Source: Oceanospirillum linum
GTDB taxonomy: Bacteria; Pseudomonadota; Gammaproteobacteria; Pseudomonadales; Halomonadaceae
Reading direction: 5' to 3'
Length of the DNA: 64,000 nt
Assembly (NCBI RefSeq): GCF_001995095.2
Contig: NZ_MTSD02000001.1
Coordinates: 372,001 to 436,000, forward strand
Part shown: positions 59,413 to 64,000 of the stretch, one piece after another
Layout of the letters: the number at the start of each line of letters is the position of its first letter
Numbering within the stretch: position 1 is the first letter of the stretch
Notes under the pieces: model-generated
Told to the model about the DNA's origin: nothing
Seen by the model: only the letters and a program-made list of their open reading frames with translations
Database searches by the model: none
Translations under genes and position numbers: made by a program

Positions 59413-59455
59413 TCTTACTATTATTATTTCCGGCTGACACTGAATATTCTATATT

Positions 59456-60298
59456 TTACCGGAGATACTCATCTGGCGCCTGTTCAATTAAATCAGCGTT
59501 GACCTGAACCATCTCTTTTAGCTCATCCACGTAGGCCTGACCACGCTGGGAATATCGCTTCAGATGCTCTGCAAGATAGATTGCCAGCCTGGCCCCTTTA
59601 AGCTCAGGCTCTGCAGCCCTTGCCTGTCGAAAGTCTTCATAAGCCCAGAAACTATTCAGGTTCTTCAGGTAGGCCCTGATACTGAGTTGCGGCGACTTAA
59701 AAACAGCAACCTCGTGATATGCTCCCTCGGACCGCTGATTGGGCACAAGGCCACACCCTTTACTAAAACACCACTGCCCAAAAAGGTTATTACCTTCCCG
59801 GGCAAAGCGGGAGCGCCCCCATGCCGATTCATTTGCGGCCTGAACCAGAACAAGCTCAACAGGAACAGGTTGCACCCTTATCAGTAACCGGCTTACCAGC
59901 GCCCTCAAAGCAGATACATCTGATGGCAGAGAGTCAGAGCCATCCATAAGCCTGTAATTTATCAGTATTGAGTTCAGCTGTGATGACTGAACCGGGGTAA
60001 GCTGCGACAGATTCAGTGCTTCAATCCAGCGCCGCTGCTCCAGGATATAGCTATTTTCCAGTAGAACCATGGGCTTTAACAGCGCAAAAAAGCCAAGCTT
60101 TTTCTGCCGGACATCCTGGGTATCTTTCAGCTCAGCAAGGGTACGATCAAGCATTTTAGGCGTCTCAGCCATCCCTTGCTTTCCTGAGCCTTTGCCATAA
60201 AACATCTCACTCATTAATAAAAAAGGAATCAGCAGCAGCAGAAAAGCTGAAAGCGATAAGAAGGGAAGCAGCTCTTTACGATCAGAAGTTGAAGACAT
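59456..60298 (-). CDS. Bax-like glucosaminidase-domain protein
   Basis: A 280-residue protein starting MSSTSDRKELL with one N-terminal membrane helix (about 10-30) and a C-terminal glucosaminidase/Bax domain (QAANESAWGRSRFAREGNNLFGQWCF), with E157 as the likely catalytic acid. Such proteins cleave peptidoglycan glycan strands or their murein fragments. The frame is open nine codons upstream, but ATG 60298 has GGAAAG at usable spacing. It lies downstream of a second wall-active gene on the same strand, past a terminator. Confidence 0.85.
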   Translation of the reverse strand: MSSTSDRKELLPFLSLSAFLLLLIPFLLMSEMFYGKGSGKQGMAETPKMLDRTLAELKDTQDVRQKKLGFFALLKPMVLLENSYILEQRRWIEALNLSQLTPVQSSQLNSILINYRLMDGSDSLPSDVSALRALVSRLLIRVQPVPVELVLVQAANESAWGRSRFAREGNNLFGQWCFSKGCGLVPNQRSEGAYHEVAVFKSPQLSIRAYLKNLNSFWAYEDFRQARAAEPELKGARLAIYLAEHLKRYSQRGQAYVDELKEMVQVNADLIEQAPDEYLR

Positions 60299-60316
60299 GA
60301 TTAATCTTTCCAATAA

Positions 60317-60344
60317 AAAATGCACAGCATATGCCGTGCATTTT
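60317..60344 (-). terminator. Rho-independent terminator of the VanY-like gene
   Basis: A 12-base stem with one mismatch (AAAATGCACAGC/GCCGTGCATTTT) and a four-base loop, followed on the minus strand by TTTTTT, 39 bases after the stop codon. Confidence 0.85.
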
Positions 60345-60382
60345 AAGAGACAGAATTTAGAGAAGAGTCATCTGCAGTATCG

Positions 60383-61399
60383 TTAAACGACCTGAATATG
60401 CCAAGGCTCGTAACGCACACCAAACTGATTGTCATCCGTATACCGCAACGTCAGGAATCCTAAATCCTGCAGTTTCTTGTATACATCCGTCTCCGCAAAA
60501 TCTTCTGTGAAGTTTCGGTAACCAAAACCTACCTTACCAACATCAAAGTCTCCCACTGCATGGTATGAGTACCCTGGTGGTGCCAAAGAACGGGATGCCT
60601 TAGACATGTTACCTTCAGCCTGAGCCACTTTAGACAAAAACAGGTACATCTGTTTAACCGTTCCCCGGATACCCGATGTCAAAACGATGTCGTCACCAAC
60701 ACCCTTTCTAAGCTTTTCATAAAAAGCGAGAGACTTACCCTTAAAGAGGAAATGCCCTGTTTTAGGCACTTTAAGCAGATCTTTGGATGGAATACGTTGC
60801 GTTAAACCGGCCATCACCTTTTCGCCGTAGAAACCATAAGTATGGGCATCAGCAAAAAATAACTTTTCCAGATATTCAAGCTCGACTTTGGTGAAATCAC
60901 CAACCTGGGAGAAGTTTTTGCCATATTTAATCATCTGATCAAAGCTGATTAAATTAAAATTCCCGTGCCCCACCGTACGCTGTACGCGCGACATTCTGGC
61001 CAAGGTTTGTTTGACCAGTTTAAACTCTTCTGCAGAGATAAAATAATCGTCTTCAAAGACACCCTCAAAGTAGCGAATTTTCTTCATATAATCTTTGACT
61101 TGAGGGTCTGCTTTAACCGCTTCCAGGTCAGCCTGAAGATCCGCTACTTTATTTTCCATTCTGCTTGGGGCAGAAACCTCATGAAAGTCTGCTGCCGCTG
61201 CGTGTTCTTCTACGATGTCAGCCAACTGTTGAGGGACATCCGGCAGTGCAGAAACAGCCTTATCTTCAGCAACAGGCACCACAGCCAAGTCCGAGCCTTT
61301 GCTCTGTAACAGCTGACGCATGACGGAGCCGCTACCTAACGCAACAAAACCGCTGACTGACAATGCTTTTAAAATGCTTCTACGATCCACAACTACCAT
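60383..61399 (-). CDS. Tat-exported M15/VanY-type D,D-carboxypeptidase-like protein
   Basis: A 338-residue protein. The N-terminus has a twin-arginine signal (DRRSILKAL then a hydrophobic stretch), so export in folded form is predicted. The C-terminal part carries the M15 zinc pattern: GYSYHAVGDFD with H280 and D286, and EPWH with H334, plus an upstream TSGIRG. M15/VanY enzymes trim D-Ala-D-Ala from peptidoglycan stems. The central 100-240 region is specific to this subfamily. The downstream neighbour is a glucosaminidase. Confidence 0.8.
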   Translation of the reverse strand: MVVVDRRSILKALSVSGFVALGSGSVMRQLLQSKGSDLAVVPVAEDKAVSALPDVPQQLADIVEEHAAAADFHEVSAPSRMENKVADLQADLEAVKADPQVKDYMKKIRYFEGVFEDDYFISAEEFKLVKQTLARMSRVQRTVGHGNFNLISFDQMIKYGKNFSQVGDFTKVELEYLEKLFFADAHTYGFYGEKVMAGLTQRIPSKDLLKVPKTGHFLFKGKSLAFYEKLRKGVGDDIVLTSGIRGTVKQMYLFLSKVAQAEGNMSKASRSLAPPGYSYHAVGDFDVGKVGFGYRNFTEDFAETDVYKKLQDLGFLTLRYTDDNQFGVRYEPWHIQVV

Positions 61400-61593
61400 C
61401 CAGTGTCTGATCTGTAACCAAAGAGCCTAAAGCTTAAACTCTATCCCTTTTTCTGACAAGCCAACCTATCCTACTAAAGCACCTTTAAATCAGGCAAGAG
61501 GAAGATGTACATAATTGTATCGAAATAGTTGCTTATCAGTGTGCAGTGAATCACTTAAAATGATTTTTCAAAGCGACGTTAAAGAGAAACCGT

Positions 61594-62538
61594 ATGCTAA
61601 AGAAAGGTGTTTTACTGGATGCAGCCAGTCTTGGTCATGATATTGATCTGAGCGAGTTAAAAGAAACGCTCGGCCAACTGAAGATATATGATAAAACCGA
61701 GCCAGATCAGGTTATCGAGCGTATTCAGGGTGCCGATGTCATACTGACAAACAAAGTTATAATCAACGCCTCAGCCATTGCAAATGCAGATAACCTGAAA
61801 CTGATCTGCGTATTAGCTACAGGCGTTAACAATGTCGATCTCGAAGCTGCGAGTCAGGCAGGCATCCCCGTTAGCAATGCTGTAGCCTACGGCACGCATA
61901 GTGTCGCCCAGCACACTCTGATGCTGATGTTAATGCTTACAACCCGTCAGCCTCTGTATCAGAGTGCTGTAGCGGATGGAGAATGGAATAAAAGCCCGTT
62001 TTTCTGTTTGATGCAGCACCCCGTCTCTGAGCTGGCAGGGCAACATCTCGTTATTGTCGGCTCGGGTGAGCTGGGTCGTAAAGTCGCTCAGCTGGCAAAG
62101 GCCTTTGAGATGAAGGTCAGCTTCTCTGCACGGCCCGGAAACGAAGCTGACGATGGCAGAGAACCCCTCGCTCAGTTACTTCCGAAAGCCGATATCCTAT
62201 CGCTGCACTGCCCCTTAACCGAAGCAACAAAAAATCTGATTGATGCCGGACTCCTGTCCCTGGCCAAGCCGGAACTTATGATCATCAATTGTGCCAGAGG
62301 CGGTATTGTCAATGAAAAAGACGTGTTGGCCACCCTGAAAGCAGGTAAAATCGGTGGCTATGGTACAGATGTTCTAACTCAGGAACCTCCGGTCAACGGC
62401 AATCCTCTTCTGGATGCTCTTCAGGAAAACCTAAACCTGATCATCACTCCGCATAATGCCTGGATTTCCCAGCATGCCCGACAGAATATTATCGATCAGA
62501 CCACAAGATCGATCCAAACCTTTACCCAAACTCAGTGA
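61594..62538 (+). CDS. D-2-hydroxyacid dehydrogenase (glycerate dehydrogenase-like)
   Basis: A 314-residue NAD-dependent dehydrogenase. The dinucleotide-binding loop is VGSGELGRKV near residue 155; the catalytic trio appears as R in CARGGIVNE (about 235), E in TQEPPV (about 264) and H in TPHNAW (about 287). Sequence order resembles glycerate dehydrogenase/hydroxypyruvate reductase (HprA), but related lactate-type enzymes cannot be excluded. AAAGAG lies before the ATG. An RsuA-family gene follows after 15 bases. Confidence 0.87.
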   Translation: MLKKGVLLDAASLGHDIDLSELKETLGQLKIYDKTEPDQVIERIQGADVILTNKVIINASAIANADNLKLICVLATGVNNVDLEAASQAGIPVSNAVAYGTHSVAQHTLMLMLMLTTRQPLYQSAVADGEWNKSPFFCLMQHPVSELAGQHLVIVGSGELGRKVAQLAKAFEMKVSFSARPGNEADDGREPLAQLLPKADILSLHCPLTEATKNLIDAGLLSLAKPELMIINCARGGIVNEKDVLATLKAGKIGGYGTDVLTQEPPVNGNPLLDALQENLNLIITPHNAWISQHARQNIIDQTTRSIQTFTQTQ

Positions 62539-62553
62539 GTAACTAACTTAACT

Positions 62554-63252
62554 ATGCGTCTTGATAAGTTTATTTGTCACCACACAGGAATCTCACGCGC
62601 CGAAGCCAAACGGGTTTTACGCCAGGGGATGGTCACCTTTGATGAACAGGTGGTGAAAGACCCTGGTTTCAAAGTCAGTAACGATATGGAAATTGAGCTG
62701 AATGGCCAGATTCTCGGCGCGGTCAAACCACGTTATTTTATGCTCAACAAAATGGCAAACACACTGTGTTCTACCCTTGACGAGGAATATCCATCAGTAC
62801 TTAGTGACATGGACCTCCCGCACACTAAAGGGCTTCACATTGCAGGGCGTTTGGATGTCGATACTACAGGCCTGGTGCTTATAACGGATGATGGCCAATG
62901 GTCTCATCAGATCACATCACCCAAAAAAGCATGCATGAAACGCTATCGTGCATGGCTTGCAGAACCACTGGTGGCAGATGCCGAGCATCAGTTTACAAAA
63001 GGTGTCCAGCTGCATAATGAGCGTGAGTTAACCAAACCGGCCATTCTGGAGCGTATAACCGATACAGAAGTGTTATTGAGCATCAGCGAAGGGAAGTATC
63101 ACCAGGTTAAACGTATGTTCGCCGCTGTGGATAATAAGGTGATACAGCTGCACCGGGAGCAGATTGGTGCAATCTGCCTTGATCCGGAACTGAGTGAAGG
63201 AGAATGGAGAGAGCTGACTGACAACGAAATAAAAAGCGTCTGGTCAAAGTAG
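62554..63252 (+). CDS. rsuA: RsuA-family 16S rRNA pseudouridine synthase
   Basis: A 232-residue protein with an N-terminal S4 RNA-binding domain (RLDKFICHHTGISRAEAKRVLRQG) and the catalytic GRLDVDTTGLVLITDDG, with D101 the expected nucleophile. RsuA makes pseudouridine 516 in 16S rRNA. RluE/RluF-type paralogues have similar layout; lack of extra domains favours RsuA. Confidence 0.85.
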   Translation: MRLDKFICHHTGISRAEAKRVLRQGMVTFDEQVVKDPGFKVSNDMEIELNGQILGAVKPRYFMLNKMANTLCSTLDEEYPSVLSDMDLPHTKGLHIAGRLDVDTTGLVLITDDGQWSHQITSPKKACMKRYRAWLAEPLVADAEHQFTKGVQLHNERELTKPAILERITDTEVLLSISEGKYHQVKRMFAAVDNKVIQLHREQIGAICLDPELSEGEWRELTDNEIKSVWSK

Positions 63253-63283
63253 TTAACACACTCTACGTGGAAATTTCGCTATA

Positions 63284-63309
63284 GCAGAAGGTGGTCGCCC
63301 ACTTTCTGC
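63284..63309. terminator. Hairpin between convergent rsuA and patatin genes
   Basis: An 11-base stem with one G-U wobble (GCAGAAGGTGG/CCACTTTCTGC) and a four-base loop in the 65-base gap. No T-run is adjacent. Confidence 0.5.
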
Positions 63310-63317
63310 AAAGCTTA

Positions 63318-64000
63318 TCAGGCCTCATGCTCCTGTGGAATAACCACCTGTTGCTCTTGCTTGCAGTCATCAGACTTTAAAGCCTTCAGGCACTTCTCAG
63401 CCCGCTCGTAGCCAAGGTCAATCATCTCTGTAGCCCGGTTAAATTCCAATGTTCCACAGGCATTCCTGGCAATATCCACCACCAGATCCGGGGGATAAAC
63501 CGCCAGTTTCTGGCGGGCAAGAGTACTCTGCATCGCATCAAATGCCTGGTTAGCAACATCGTAGGCGGACCAGTCCCGCTCCTGTTTATCCGACTCCGTC
63601 CTTTGAAAGCCCTTAAAGAAGCGAGAGATTTTATTTTGCAGATCCGGGTTATCATTCTGTTCGATAGCAATCGATTGGCGCGGCATGGAAAACTCCTCCT
63701 GAACGGAAGCCCCCAGATTAACCGCAATTGTCAGATCAGTTTTATCACTAAACGTTGGAGCGATAGGCACCGGATTCAGGACACCGCCATCGATAAGTGT
63801 CAGGCCATCCAGCTGTACTGGTGTAAAAAATAGCGGCAAAGAAATTGATGCCCGAATCGCCTGAAAAAGAGATCCCGAATTGAGCCAGACCTCACGCTCT
63901 GCCTGAATGTCTGTTGCCACTGCGGTATAACATATCGGAAGCTCTTCAATCGTCTGATCACCCACAAGGTCCGTTAGGGTACTGATAATTTTGTCCCCTT
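63318..64000 (-). CDS. Patatin-like phospholipase (C-terminal part)
   Basis: The frame runs off the right edge without a stop, so only the C-terminal 227 residues are seen. The DGGVLNPVP motif supplies the catalytic Asp of the Ser-Asp dyad; the G-x-S-x-G nucleophile motif lies outside the window. ICYTAVATDIQAEREVWLNSGSLFQAIRASISLP is typical of the RssA/NTE-like bacterial patatins. The apparent start at 63965 is a shortened artefact of the edge. The C-terminal tail is Lys/Glu/Gln rich. Confidence 0.85.
   Translation of the reverse strand, partial: GDKIISTLTDLVGDQTIEELPICYTAVATDIQAEREVWLNSGSLFQAIRASISLPLFFTPVQLDGLTLIDGGVLNPVPIAPTFSDKTDLTIAVNLGASVQEEFSMPRQSIAIEQNDNPDLQNKISRFFKGFQRTESDKQERDWSAYDVANQAFDAMQSTLARQKLAVYPPDLVVDIARNACGTLEFNRATEMIDLGYERAEKCLKALKSDDCKQEQQVVIPQEHEA

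Noticed and set aside
1-64000. Mobile elements, prophage, CRISPR, toxin-antitoxin or defence genes
   Set aside because: No transposase, integrase, regularly spaced repeats or known defence domains were seen; gene order and composition look like core chromosome throughout.

Overview
The window is a contiguous piece of a gammaproteobacterial chromosome, most likely a marine member of the Oceanospirillales (Oceanospirillaceae-like). The reasons are a Na+-translocating NADH:quinone reductase operon, a long-form glyceraldehyde-3-phosphate dehydrogenase next to mfd, a Pseudomonas/Marinobacter-like order leuCD-leuB-asd-fimV-truA-trpFBA-accD-folC-dedD-cvpA-purF-metZ, and a class I polyhydroxyalkanoate locus. 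I assign no species. I found no rRNA or tRNA genes, insertion sequences, prophage, CRISPR array or defence island. The gene content is core metabolism and envelope functions in intact, tightly packed operons, so most of the window is ordinary.

Layout. 1-4116 (minus): nqrABCDE (nqrE cut by the window edge). 4539-10695: a GAPDH gene (minus) divergent from mfd and csiV (plus). 10790-14537 (minus): two methyl-accepting chemotaxis proteins, one with an HBM-type sensor. 14728-16104 (minus): an NCS2 purine/pyrimidine-type permease with dyad sites upstream. 16581-18773 (plus): yfcL, ppnN and a small basic membrane protein. 18929-24362: late cobalamin genes (threonine-phosphate decarboxylase, cbiB, cobQ, cobU) with an EamA transporter among them. 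24537-25241: a SIMPL-domain periplasmic protein.

25341-43942 is one long minus-strand run: leuC-leuD-leuB-asd, fimV, truA-trpF-trpB-trpA, accD-folC-dedD-cvpA-purF, then metZ. It serves leucine, aspartate-family, tryptophan, fatty-acid, folate, purine and methionine synthesis; several junctions overlap or carry hairpins. A LysR regulator (plus) diverges from leuC. 45140-49353 (minus) holds phaC, a phasin, a DUF6489 protein and an MFS transporter. 49480-52402 holds aroC, prmB and a divergent Smr-domain gene. 52427-57556 holds a DUF4892 protein, three alpha/beta hydrolases and an AEC transporter preceded by a 44-codon membrane-protein gene. 57560-64000 holds sixA, a gpsA-DUF4389 reading frame, two peptidoglycan-hydrolase-like genes, a 2-hydroxyacid dehydrogenase, an RsuA-family pseudouridine synthase and a truncated patatin gene.

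The observations most worth checking are: gpsA and a DUF4389 gene form one reading frame although a one-base phase change would give the usual ATGA overlap of two genes; a 44-aa membrane protein is translationally coupled to the AEC transporter; three ATTACACTT repeats lie near helical-turn spacing before the HBM chemoreceptor; and a series of TGACYT dyads lies upstream of the NCS2 permease. No clearly novel multi-gene system is visible.
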